Source: Gemmatimonadota bacterium
GTDB lineage: Bacteria > Gemmatimonadota > Gemmatimonadetes > Gemmatimonadales > GWC2-71-9
Assembly (NCBI GenBank): GCA_029862935.1
Contig: JAOTWK010000241.1
Coordinates: forward strand, 1 to 5,831
Direction of reading: 5' to 3'
DNA: 5,831 nucleotides
Shown here: piece after piece, positions 1 through 5,831 of the stretch
How positions within the stretch are numbered: position 1 is the stretch's first letter
How the letters are laid out: every line of letters starts with the position of its first letter
The notes under the pieces: generated by a model
Database searches by the model: none
What the model was told of the DNA's origin: nothing
What the model saw: only the letters and a program-made list of their open reading frames with translations
Translations under genes and position numbers: made by a program

Positions 1-524
1 TCTCCTCGAACGCGAGTGACCGCCCTCTCCGCCATGGTCCTGGCCTGCGTCGCCAGATAGAGCGCCCCGGAATACTGCTCGTTGTTGAATTCGGCCAAAC
101 TCGACGCCAGCAGCCGCTCCGCTTCACCAATCTCGGCGAGGTCCTGGCCACCTGCAGCTGATCGCAGGTCCCGCACGGCAATCTCGGCTTCAGCCATGCC
201 GGACGCCGCCTCCGCACGCGTGGCCTGACTCTGCAACTTGGCCATCGTGCGGACCACTTCCTGCCGCACAGCATCGAGTTGGCCGGCCATGTCGGTCAGC
301 TGGGCGTCCTTCTCCAACACGGTCAATTGCAGCTCGGCAACCCGCGCCCGCATGATGGCGGATTCGACCTCCAGGGTGTCGACAATGCGGACCGTGTCGG
401 GCACGGCTCCCAGACTGGGTGACGGTCCACTCGCGCACGCCGACGCCACGGCAGCACAAGCGAGGAGCCCGCCGAAACGGTGAGCGTGGGAAGCAGACAT
501 CAAGATCTGGTTCCGCATCGTCAT
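1..524 (-). CDS. Coiled-coil lipoprotein, 3' end outside window (partial)
   Basis: Reading the minus strand from an ATG at 522-524 gives 174 open codons that leave the window at its left edge, so the C-terminus is missing. An in-frame TAA at 540-542 bounds the start; ATGs at 516-518 and 498-500 are alternatives. Residues 17-30 form a hydrophobic segment ending in ASAC, a plausible lipobox with Cys30 as the lipidated residue; Cys23 (LLAC) is a second, less likely site. A short Ala/Ser/Gly/Pro linker follows. Residues about 50-120 are rich in Glu, Gln, Arg, Ala and Leu with heptad-like spacing, suggesting a coiled coil. Residues about 128-170 look like a second helical segment (AERLLA, then YSGALYLATQA). 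This suggests an envelope-anchored, possibly oligomeric protein. I do not recognise a named family and assign no function. It lies 75 bases downstream of the radical SAM gene in the same direction. Confidence 0.8.
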   Translation of the reverse strand, partial: MTMRNQILMSASHAHRFGGLLACAAVASACASGPSPSLGAVPDTVRIVDTLEVESAIMRARVAELQLTVLEKDAQLTDMAGQLDAVRQEVVRTMAKLQSQATRAEAASGMAEAEIAVRDLRSAAGGQDLAEIGEAERLLASSLAEFNNEQYSGALYLATQARTMAERAVTRVRG

Positions 525-599
525 GAAGGCGCCCCAGGGTTAGCTAGTTCGCAAGGCAACACGACCCCATCGCGGGCCGGGCAACTCATACGCACACCA

Positions 600-1685
600 C
601 TACCAACCGATCCGCACCGGCAACCGCTTGGCCCCCCACCCCCCTGGCGAGCCGTCGAACACTCCAGCACAGGCGGCACCGCATGCGGCGCAACGTCCGT
701 CGTCCGTCAGGTTCCACTCTTCCAACACGTACCAGTCTCGGGCAATCAGCGTGCAGCCGCAGGAGTGACAGATGGTACTGCCACCAGTTCGGTCGTGCAC
801 GTTGCCGGTGTAGGCGTACCGCACGCCATTGCGCCGCGCGATAGCCCGTGCCTTGGTGAGCGTGGCCGGTGGCGTGGGTGGGACGTCCAGCATCTGCCAA
901 TCGGGATGAAACGCCGTGAAGTGCATGGGCACGTCGGGACCCAGATGCTCGACCACCCACTGGGTCATCTTGTCGAGTTCCTGCTCCGAGTCGTTCTTGC
1001 CCGGAATTACCAAGGTCGTGAGCTCGAACCAGACATCCGTCTCATGCTTGAGGTAGCGCACTGTGTCGAGCACCGGCTGGAGCTTTCCCTTTGTCAGCGC
1101 GTAGTAGAAGTCTTCGGTAAACGCTTTGAGATCCACGTTGGCTGCATCGATGTAGCGATAGAACTCCTTGCGGGGTTCCTCACACACATAGCCCGCCGTC
1201 ACCGCGACCGTCTTGATCCCGCGTTCCCGACACGCCTGCGCCACATCGATCGCGTACTCGTGAAAGATCACGGGGTCGTTGTAGGTGAACGCCACACTGC
1301 GGCAGTCGAGCCGTACCGCGGTCTCGGCCAGGCCCTCCGGTGAGGCCGCGTCCGCCAGGGTGTCGATCTCGCGCGACTTACTGATATCCCAGTTCTGACA
1401 GAACTTGCAGGCGAGATTGCAGCCGGCCGTGCCAAACGACAGCACCGGGGTTCCCGGCAGAAAATGGTTGAGCGGCTTCTTCTCGATGGGATCGACGCAA
1501 AAACCACTCGACCGGCCATACGTCGTGAGCACGATCGACTCGTCCTGACACATCCGGACGAAGCACAAGCCACGCTGACCATCTCGCAGCCGGCAAAGAC
1601 GCGGACACATGTCGCACTGGATGCGCCCGTCGTCGAGCCGATGCCAATACTTCGTGGGAACAACTGAAGCCGTGGCGTCGATCAT
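600..1685 (-). CDS. amrS: AmmeMemoRadiSam system radical SAM enzyme
   Basis: This 361-residue protein has the architecture of the AmmeMemoRadiSam radical SAM family. The N-terminal cysteine cluster is Cys24, Cys27, Cys31 and Cys41 (CDMCPRLC, then GLCFVR). The radical SAM motif is Cys89-x3-Cys93-x2-Cys96, which would ligate a 4Fe-4S cluster and cleave S-adenosylmethionine. Further family-like segments are FTYNDP (133-138), VDLKAF (184-189) and HFTAFHPDW (255-263). A C-terminal zinc-ribbon-like pair follows: Cys306, Cys309, Cys311 and Cys332, Cys335, Cys339. The C-terminus (GVFDG, then RLPVRIGW) is also family-like, so the gene looks full length and intact. The family is named for its frequent company with AMMECR1 and MEMO1 proteins, but neither is present here. 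I do not assign a substrate. The start is an ATG with only a weak GTGG-type ribosome site. The enzyme is probably cytoplasmic, as there is no signal peptide. Confidence 0.93.
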   Translation of the reverse strand: MIDATASVVPTKYWHRLDDGRIQCDMCPRLCRLRDGQRGLCFVRMCQDESIVLTTYGRSSGFCVDPIEKKPLNHFLPGTPVLSFGTAGCNLACKFCQNWDISKSREIDTLADAASPEGLAETAVRLDCRSVAFTYNDPVIFHEYAIDVAQACRERGIKTVAVTAGYVCEEPRKEFYRYIDAANVDLKAFTEDFYYALTKGKLQPVLDTVRYLKHETDVWFELTTLVIPGKNDSEQELDKMTQWVVEHLGPDVPMHFTAFHPDWQMLDVPPTPPATLTKARAIARRNGVRYAYTGNVHDRTGGSTICHSCGCTLIARDWYVLEEWNLTDDGRCAACGAACAGVFDGSPGGWGAKRLPVRIGW

Positions 1686-1756
1686 CGCACGCCCACTGTC
1701 TGATGGAGACTCTCTGAACCTAGATAGATTCCCTGCTCCACAACAGGTGGCAGCGT

Positions 1757-3082
1757 CTACCTCGAGTCGCCCGGAGCGGGCGCCAGCAGACGGTCTCGAT
1801 TCACGACCCGGCCGCGCTGAATGATCATCACGATTCGCTGCGTGTTCCTGATGTCATCAATAGGCGACGCGTCCAGCACGACGAGGTTCGCCTCGTCTCC
1901 GGCAGAGACGCCGAAGGACCGCCCGAGGAACGCTCCGGCCCGCGTGGTGGCTGCCGCTAGGGCGTCCCAGGAGCTGAGCCCCGCCGCGACGAGCTTCACC
2001 AGCTCGCGGTGCAGAGAGTATCCCTGAATCGTCCCCCAGTTGCCCGCGTCGGTACCCGCCAGGATCGTGACGCCGACGTCCGCCATCGTCTTGACAGATG
2101 ACAGGATGGTCCGCGTGCGGCGGCGGCGCGCCTTCACATCTTCGGCGACGTGGGCACGCACGTCGTCGGACCGGTAGGCGTCGATGATCGCTGTCGTCGT
2201 CAACGCCGTCGCGAGCGGATTCGCGAGCACAGATTCGTCCGTCACGAAATCGAGAAAGTCCGTCTCTACCGCGAGGGTCGGAATGCTCGCCACCCCACGA
2301 ACCGCCATGTCGCGCGCCAGGTCCGGTGGAACCTCCTCGGACGCCGGGACGTGGGTCACCGCGCTCGCACCTGCCGCGACGGCATCCCGCACGTCTTGCC
2401 ACGTGTTGACGTGCACCACGGTTCGGATGCCCCTCCCCGTGGCGGCCGCGACCGCCGCCACCAACGTCGGCTTGTCGATCGACGGCATGGTCCCGGTCTG
2501 CGCGTACACGATCTTGACCACATCCGGCTCTCGCACAGCGAGATCGGCCACCGTGCGGCGGGCCTCGTCCGGCGTGTCCATGGTGCGCGTCGGCACGCCA
2601 TACTCGGTGCAGTGACCCTCGGTCGCCGTCAAGCAGGAGAGGCTGGCAAACAACTCGGCACCTTCGACCTCGCCCGCCCGCAACTTCGACCGCAGCGCGT
2701 ACATGGTCTCCTCATCTCCAAACAGATCCAGGAATGCCGTGACGCCCGCATAGAGCATGCGCTTGGCCACGATCGCCGTCCCCGGCGGATCCATCTGGTT
2801 GCCCGGCGCCATGTTGCCGTACGAGTGCGTGTGCAGATCCACGAGCCCGGGCATCACCCACATGCCACCGAGATCCAACGTCTCTCCGGCAAAGCCTTCC
2901 GGGATCGCCGTGGGGCTTCCCACGATGTGCCCGTCAACAATGAGCAGAGAACCGTTGTGGACCTGGGACCGCGCCGGGTCGACGATCTGCGCGTTGGTGA
3001 GAAGCAACTCTTGGGTCGCCGCCGGCCCCGCCGCTGCGAGCAGCAGGGATAGGAGAGCCAAGTTCTTGCGCATGTGATTCAT
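1757..3082 (-). CDS. Secreted imidazolonepropionase-like amidohydrolase
   Basis: A 441-residue metal-dependent hydrolase of the amidohydrolase superfamily. I chose the ATG at 3080-3082: it has AGG six bases upstream and gives a normal signal peptide, a basic start (MNHMRKN) followed by a Leu/Ala-rich core and cleavage near residues 20-24. An upstream TTG at 3130 would bury that signal behind 16 extra residues; an ATG at 3071-3073 is a close alternative. Numbering from 3082, the metal site is complete: HTH (His84, His86), Lys190 in VVKIVYA as the likely carboxylated lysine, His224 in VVHV, His244 in VTHV and Asp345 in AGTDAGN. The N-terminal part (LTNAQIVDPA) and C-terminal part (ANLVVLDASP) form the usual composite beta domain. 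Relatives include imidazolonepropionase, prolidase-type peptidases and other exported cyclic-amide hydrolases; the substrate cannot be read from the sequence. Export argues against cytoplasmic histidine breakdown. It diverges from the membrane-protein gene. Confidence 0.93.
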   Translation of the reverse strand: MNHMRKNLALLSLLLAAAGPAATQELLLTNAQIVDPARSQVHNGSLLIVDGHIVGSPTAIPEGFAGETLDLGGMWVMPGLVDLHTHSYGNMAPGNQMDPPGTAIVAKRMLYAGVTAFLDLFGDEETMYALRSKLRAGEVEGAELFASLSCLTATEGHCTEYGVPTRTMDTPDEARRTVADLAVREPDVVKIVYAQTGTMPSIDKPTLVAAVAAATGRGIRTVVHVNTWQDVRDAVAAGASAVTHVPASEEVPPDLARDMAVRGVASIPTLAVETDFLDFVTDESVLANPLATALTTTAIIDAYRSDDVRAHVAEDVKARRRRTRTILSSVKTMADVGVTILAGTDAGNWGTIQGYSLHRELVKLVAAGLSSWDALAAATTRAGAFLGRSFGVSAGDEANLVVLDASPIDDIRNTQRIVMIIQRGRVVNRDRLLAPAPGDSR

Positions 3083-3177
3083 CGCTTGCCTATTTGGGAG
3101 CAATGTGCGCTGATTGGCGCCTGAGGCCAAGTCCGGCCTAGCCCACGGCCCCTCACCCCTCCCGCAAGGAGCCCCTC
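3083..3177. promoter_or_regulatory. Divergent intergenic region between amidohydrolase and membrane protein
   Basis: These 95 bases separate two divergent start codons, so promoters for both genes should lie here or overlap the neighbouring 5' ends. I find no strong sigma-70 boxes. The best minus-strand candidate is TTGGCC (3126-3131) with 17 bases to CACATT (3103-3108), a weak match. A short inverted repeat, AGGCC at 3124-3128 and GGCCT at 3135-3139, could be an operator but is short enough to arise by chance in such GC-rich sequence. Confidence 0.35.
3166..3171 (+). promoter_or_regulatory. Ribosome binding site of the membrane protein
   Basis: AAGGAG lies six bases before the ATG at 3178. 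It is the best-placed Shine-Dalgarno sequence in the window and fixes this plus-strand start. Confidence 0.8.
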
Positions 3178-3648
3178 ATGGGACGAGCTATCGCCAGCGT
3201 CATCGTTGGGTACGTCGTCATGGCGCTTGTTGTCTTCGTGTCGTTCACGCTCGCCTACGTGCTGATGGGCGCCGACCGTACTTACCAGCCGGGCGTCTAC
3301 GACGTGTCGACGTTGTGGATCGTCGTGGCCATCCTTCTCACCATCGTCGCAGCGATCGCCGGCGGCTACGTCGCCGCATCGATCGCCAAGACGAGCACCC
3401 CGATCAAGGTGCTGATCGGGCTCGTTGTGGTGCTCGGCTTCGGCTCGGTGTTGATGGCGCAGGGTGGCACGGACGACGATCGCCCGGTCGTACGGGACAC
3501 GAACCCAACCGTGTGGGAGGCGATGAGCGCGTCCAGACAACCGCTGTGGATCGCGCTGCTCAACCCGCTGTTGGCAGTCGGCGGAATCCTCTACGGGGCC
3601 TCCCTCAAGAAGCGCCCGACGGAGCGCAGCGGGGACAGCACCGCGTAG
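3178..3648 (+). CDS. Small four-helix integral membrane protein of unknown function
   Basis: A 156-residue protein, mostly hydrophobic. I see four probable transmembrane helices at about residues 5-30, 46-70, 75-94 and 122-141. The first loop (about 31-45) and the loop between helices 3 and 4 (about 95-121, acidic with GTDDD) are polar. The tail (LKKRPTER) is basic, consistent with both termini in the cytoplasm by the positive-inside rule. Helix 2 ends in AGGYVAASIA, a small-residue pattern often seen in tightly packed small membrane proteins. It has no catalytic motif and no family I can name. It is the only plus-strand gene, divergent from the amidohydrolase and convergent with the GH-like gene, so it is probably its own transcription unit. 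The strong ribosome site and clean membrane topology support it as real, and the minus-strand frame across the same bases reads as a low-complexity shadow. Confidence 0.85.
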   Translation: MGRAIASVIVGYVVMALVVFVSFTLAYVLMGADRTYQPGVYDVSTLWIVVAILLTIVAAIAGGYVAASIAKTSTPIKVLIGLVVVLGFGSVLMAQGGTDDDRPVVRDTNPTVWEAMSASRQPLWIALLNPLLAVGGILYGASLKKRPTERSGDSTA

Positions 3649-3656
3649 CGCGCGCC

Positions 3657-3675
3657 CGTCACTCGAGCCGTGACG
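3657..3675. terminator. Possible bidirectional hairpin terminator between convergent genes
   Basis: CGTCAC (3657-3662) and GTGACG (3670-3675) pair as a perfect six-base stem around a seven-base loop, in the 49-base gap between the stop codons of the membrane protein (3648) and the GH-like protein (3698). Its position suits a shared terminator. There is no T-run on either side, so it is not a classic intrinsic terminator. Confidence 0.35.
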
Positions 3676-3697
3676 CGGATGGCACGCCGCGCGCACG

Positions 3698-4795
3698 TCA
3701 CGCCCCGGACCATCCGCGAAATGCGGTAGCCAAGGGCTCCAGATGTTGGTCGGTCAGTCCCTCGAGCGCGAACAGGGCGACCCCGGCGGCCCCTCCGTCA
3801 CGCGCATGGTACACCGCCGCCGCAAGCTCCTCTGGGGGCAGCGACGGTAAGAAGAGCCCAGCGTAGAGCGGACGGCGCCTGGGGAGCGCCTCCACCCCCT
3901 GTCGCGTCGCCGAGGCAATCCAGGACACCGGCTCCTCATAGAAGGTGTGGTACAGCATGGGGAAGACCGCATCGAGCGGCCACTCATCCCACGCCTGTCT
4001 GACGAGCCGTCTCGCCAACGTAGGCGTCGGGAATACGGCTGCGGAGATCGGCGTGCGCCGCGCCTGTGCCGTCTCAGCGAGAACACGCACGAGACCCGTC
4101 ACGCTGTTCCAGCGGAACTGGCGCCAGGCTTCGTCCTGTGTTGGATCCGCCAGACGCGCAGGGTCCTTCCCTGTCTGCGCTCGGAATGCGTCCCGGCACA
4201 CGTCGCAGTAGCAGAAGTCGAACTCCGGATGCTCCTGGTCTTGCACCAGACCGTATTTCGACCAGAGCCCGACCGGGAGGATGACATCCGAATGACGAAC
4301 GTAGTCCAAGTGCACGCCGTCCACGCCTGCTTCAGCAGCGACGATATCCACGGTATTGCGCAGGTAGTCCCGGACTGGCTCGCGCGTCGGACACAGCCAC
4401 TGGTAGTAGCCGACGTACGGCGGCCGGTCGAGTGTAGAGTTCCCATCACGACTGACCGTGAACCATTCGGGGTGGTGCTCCTTCACCCACGAATCGCCGC
4501 TGCGATTGAGCGTCCACATCCAGCGGTGAAACTCGAGTCCCGCTTCATGCGCGGCGTCAGCGAGCGACGACGTATCTCCACCACTCACTAGGAGCGCCCG
4601 GACTCCGACAGTGTGGGCCCTGGCACACTGCGTGCGCCACTCATCGGGAGAGAGACGACCTGCATGCACCCAGGCCCAGTGCTTACCCTTGTCGGCGGTT
4701 GCCGACCCGCTGCATCCTAGTCCAGTGAGTGAGGGCGCCACCGCCAAACCCAGCGAGGCCCGTCCGAGCCCCTCGATGAAGCTGCGTCGATTCAC
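3698..4795 (-). CDS. Tat-exported glycoside-hydrolase-like (GHL) TIM-barrel protein
   Basis: A 365-residue protein from a GTG at 4793-4795. That start puts NRRSF immediately after the first residue, a standard twin-arginine signal, followed by a hydrophobic stretch ending in GLGC (Cys28), which may be an imperfect lipobox. An upstream GTG at 4852 would add 19 residues ahead of the signal and is unlikely. The body resembles glycoside-hydrolase-like alpha/beta barrels (family-10-like, GHL group). Seen are LCPTREPVRDYL (134-145), DGVHLDYVR (159-167, a strand-end Asp typical of the active-site region), a CYCDVC cysteine trio at 195, 197 and 200 followed by RDAF as in many GHL proteins, and FPMLYHTFYEEPVSW (278-292) late in the barrel. 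The likely role is extracytoplasmic binding or cleavage of a glycan; the substrate is unknown and activity is inferred. It overlaps the upstream CBM9-like gene by four bases, so the two are probably co-translated. Confidence 0.85.
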   Translation of the reverse strand: MNRRSFIEGLGRASLGLAVAPSLTGLGCSGSATADKGKHWAWVHAGRLSPDEWRTQCARAHTVGVRALLVSGGDTSSLADAAHEAGLEFHRWMWTLNRSGDSWVKEHHPEWFTVSRDGNSTLDRPPYVGYYQWLCPTREPVRDYLRNTVDIVAAEAGVDGVHLDYVRHSDVILPVGLWSKYGLVQDQEHPEFDFCYCDVCRDAFRAQTGKDPARLADPTQDEAWRQFRWNSVTGLVRVLAETAQARRTPISAAVFPTPTLARRLVRQAWDEWPLDAVFPMLYHTFYEEPVSWIASATRQGVEALPRRRPLYAGLFLPSLPPEELAAAVYHARDGGAAGVALFALEGLTDQHLEPLATAFRGWSGA

Positions 4796-5831
4796 TCCTG
4801 ACTGGGCTCCTCCACGACACGCTGCACCCGCCCGGTCTCCTGAATCGTCCACTCGACCTGTCCGCCGGTCTCGAGCACGCCGGCACGGTAGGTGTCGTCG
4901 GTGGCTTCCATGCGTGCGGTGAGCATGGACCCGCCCGGCGTCACCATTGTCGCGAGCCCCAGATCGTCGAGATCCGTCGCGTACCGATTATGCTCGCGCC
5001 AGTGGGTGCTCTGCGCATAGTAGATCTGCCAGAGAGCCCACCGCGCAACCGCCCCACCGTCGGGCTTGAACGAGTCTCTGCCGCGCCCAGCCACCCTGTC
5101 GCTGAACTGCACGATGCCCCACCGCTCCGGCTTGTGCATGTTGACCGCGCCCTGCGGGGACCACACCCAGTTGTCCTCTGACGCGTCGATCTTCTTGCGG
5201 TACACGGAGTCCACGATTTCGAGAGGCCACTGGACTCTCGAGAAGTTCATCCGCCAGTGATCGCCTGGCACCGGACCGCCCGCCGCTGAGCTCTCGCCCA
5301 TCAAGGCTTTCCACGGGATCGCCAGCTCGACGGTCCAACCGGTATCTTCGTCCGATGGGTCGTTGAGCGTCCCGTCCAGCGCGACGGCAGACTGGAGTCC
5401 GTCGATATTCCAGTCGGCAACGGCCGTCCCGCCGTCGCGGTACGGCACCGGCAACCACAGGTCCCACAACGTGCCCAACGCGTTGATCTCGATTTCGAAG
5501 TAGTCGTGCGTGTCACCGTCCGGATCGATGAACACCTCGAAGTCGTTGTCCTGATAGATGATCGTATCGCGCTGGGTCAACGTCGCCCACAGGTGTGGCT
5601 CCTCGAGCTCGGCGCCAATGAAGAGGTGGGCATCGTCCCACAGCATCTTGACGCGTGTGCGCCACGGAGCAGGTTTGGCGCCGGTCTCAATATCCACGAA
5701 ACCCTCAGTCCAGCGCGCAAGCTGCCACGATGTCTCGCTGAGTTCCCCATCGACCTGCGGTGCGGAGGGAGCGCGATAACAGAGGTAGTGCGGCATCGAC
5801 GGCGGTTCGACGACGACGCGCTCCTGTGCGG
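4792..5831 (-). CDS. CBM9-like carbohydrate-binding protein (5' end probably outside window)
   Basis: The frame is open to the right edge. An ATG at 5794-5796 would give 334 residues, but it has no ribosome site, and the 11 codons upstream (ending VVVEPPS) continue naturally into the domain, so the true start and any signal peptide probably lie beyond 5831. Numbered from that ATG, residues about 5-232 match the family-9-like carbohydrate-binding (DOMON-type beta-sandwich) pattern: CYRAPSAPQVDGELSETSW (6-24), VKMLWDDAHLFIGAEL (49-64), DNDFEVFIDPDGD (83-95), YFEIEINALGTLWDL (99-113), WTVELAIPW (154-162) and WRMNFSRVQW (181-190). The C-terminal 80 residues contain YYAQSTHWREHNRYATDLDDLGL (split over 259-281), which resembles the globular part of type II pseudopilin-like proteins. 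The likely role is glycan recognition outside the cytoplasm, partnered with the GH-like protein encoded next; the ligand is unknown. Confidence 0.88.
   Translation of the reverse strand, partial: AQERVVVEPPSMPHYLCYRAPSAPQVDGELSETSWQLARWTEGFVDIETGAKPAPWRTRVKMLWDDAHLFIGAELEEPHLWATLTQRDTIIYQDNDFEVFIDPDGDTHDYFEIEINALGTLWDLWLPVPYRDGGTAVADWNIDGLQSAVALDGTLNDPSDEDTGWTVELAIPWKALMGESSAAGGPVPGDHWRMNFSRVQWPLEIVDSVYRKKIDASEDNWVWSPQGAVNMHKPERWGIVQFSDRVAGRGRDSFKPDGGAVARWALWQIYYAQSTHWREHNRYATDLDDLGLATMVTPGGSMLTARMEATDDTYRAGVLETGGQVEWTIQETGRVQRVVEEPSQE
4807..4813 (-). promoter_or_regulatory. Ribosome binding site for the GH-like gene inside the CBM9-like gene
   Basis: Read on the minus strand, GGAGGAG lies 11 bases before the GTG at 4795 and within the last codons of the upstream gene. 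A second AGGAG (4795-4799) abuts the GTG and is too close to serve. The site supports the GTG start; with the GTGA overlap it suggests translational coupling. Confidence 0.5.

Noticed and set aside
525..599. Gap between the radical SAM gene and the lipoprotein gene examined for a terminator or promoter
   Set aside because: It holds only a short TAGCTA palindrome and GC-rich sequence, with no stem with T-run and no paired promoter boxes.
480..1343. Long plus-strand open frame (287 codons) opposite the radical SAM gene
   Set aside because: It is antisense to a strongly recognised family protein. Its translation is rich in Arg, His, Val and Gly with no domain, as expected for a shadow frame in GC-rich DNA.
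1686..1756. Possible promoter or terminator between the amidohydrolase and the radical SAM gene
   Set aside because: A TATCTA-like box is visible on the minus strand but has no -35 partner at suitable spacing, and only four-base inverted repeats are present. Not enough to call a site.
2150..3052. Long plus-strand open frame (300 codons) opposite the amidohydrolase
   Set aside because: It is dominated by Arg and His with repeated short basic runs, has no recognisable motif, and the opposite strand carries a complete amidohydrolase.
3083..3130. Upstream TTG start (3130) for the amidohydrolase
   Set aside because: It would place 16 residues before an otherwise normal signal peptide. The ATG at 3082 has a nearby AGG and gives a standard signal.
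3079..3696. Minus-strand open frame (205 codons) opposite the membrane protein
   Set aside because: Its composition is extreme (Arg, His, Asp, Gly) and it has no domain. The plus-strand frame has a strong ribosome site and coherent transmembrane helices, so that strand is the coding one.
3114..3866. Plus-strand open frame (250 codons) overlapping the membrane protein and the 3' end of the GH-like gene
   Set aside because: It spans two well-supported genes out of frame, is Arg-rich, and shows no domain.
3947..4591. Plus-strand open frame (214 codons) opposite the GH-like gene
   Set aside because: It is antisense to a clear Tat-exported barrel protein, with an uninformative basic composition.
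4796..4852. Upstream GTG start (4852) for the GH-like protein
   Set aside because: It would increase the overlap with the CBM9-like gene to about 60 bases and push the twin-arginine motif away from the N-terminus. The GTG at 4795 gives a textbook Tat leader.

Overview
The window is GC-rich bacterial DNA, densely coded. It holds six protein genes: five on the minus strand and one on the plus strand. Several gene types here (an exported imidazolonepropionase-like amidohydrolase, a stand-alone family-9-like carbohydrate-binding protein, a Tat-exported glycoside-hydrolase-like protein, an AmrS-type radical SAM enzyme, lipoproteins) are common together in soil or environmental Acidobacteriota and Gemmatimonadota. 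That placement is inferred from gene content and composition, and no marker gene in the window fixes it. I see no rRNA, tRNA, CRISPR array, insertion sequence, phage gene or long repeat.

Layout, left to right. Positions 1-524 (minus) hold the N-terminal 174 residues of a coiled-coil lipoprotein whose 3' end lies beyond the left edge. Positions 600-1685 (minus) encode an AmmeMemoRadiSam-type radical SAM protein. Positions 1757-3082 (minus) encode a secreted metal-dependent amidohydrolase. A 95-base divergent gap follows, then a small four-helix membrane protein at 3178-3648 (plus), with a clear Shine-Dalgarno sequence. A 49-base convergent gap with a small GC-rich hairpin separates it from a two-gene minus-strand unit. 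That unit is a Tat-exported glycoside-hydrolase-like (alpha/beta barrel) protein at 3698-4795 and, upstream of it, a CBM9-like protein at 4792-5831. The two overlap by four bases (GTGA) and the second runs off the right edge.

How the genes work together: the clearest functional unit is the CBM9-like / GH-like pair, probably translated from one mRNA and plausibly handling an extracellular glycan. The amidohydrolase, AmrS and coiled-coil lipoprotein lie in the same direction with gaps of 71-75 bases, so they could share a transcript, but no common pathway is evident. AmrS lacks its usual partners AMMECR1 and MEMO1 inside the window. I do not see a convincing new multi-gene system. The points most worth following are the orphan AmrS, the coupled glycan pair with the pilin-like tail of its CBM9 member, and the unassigned membrane protein.
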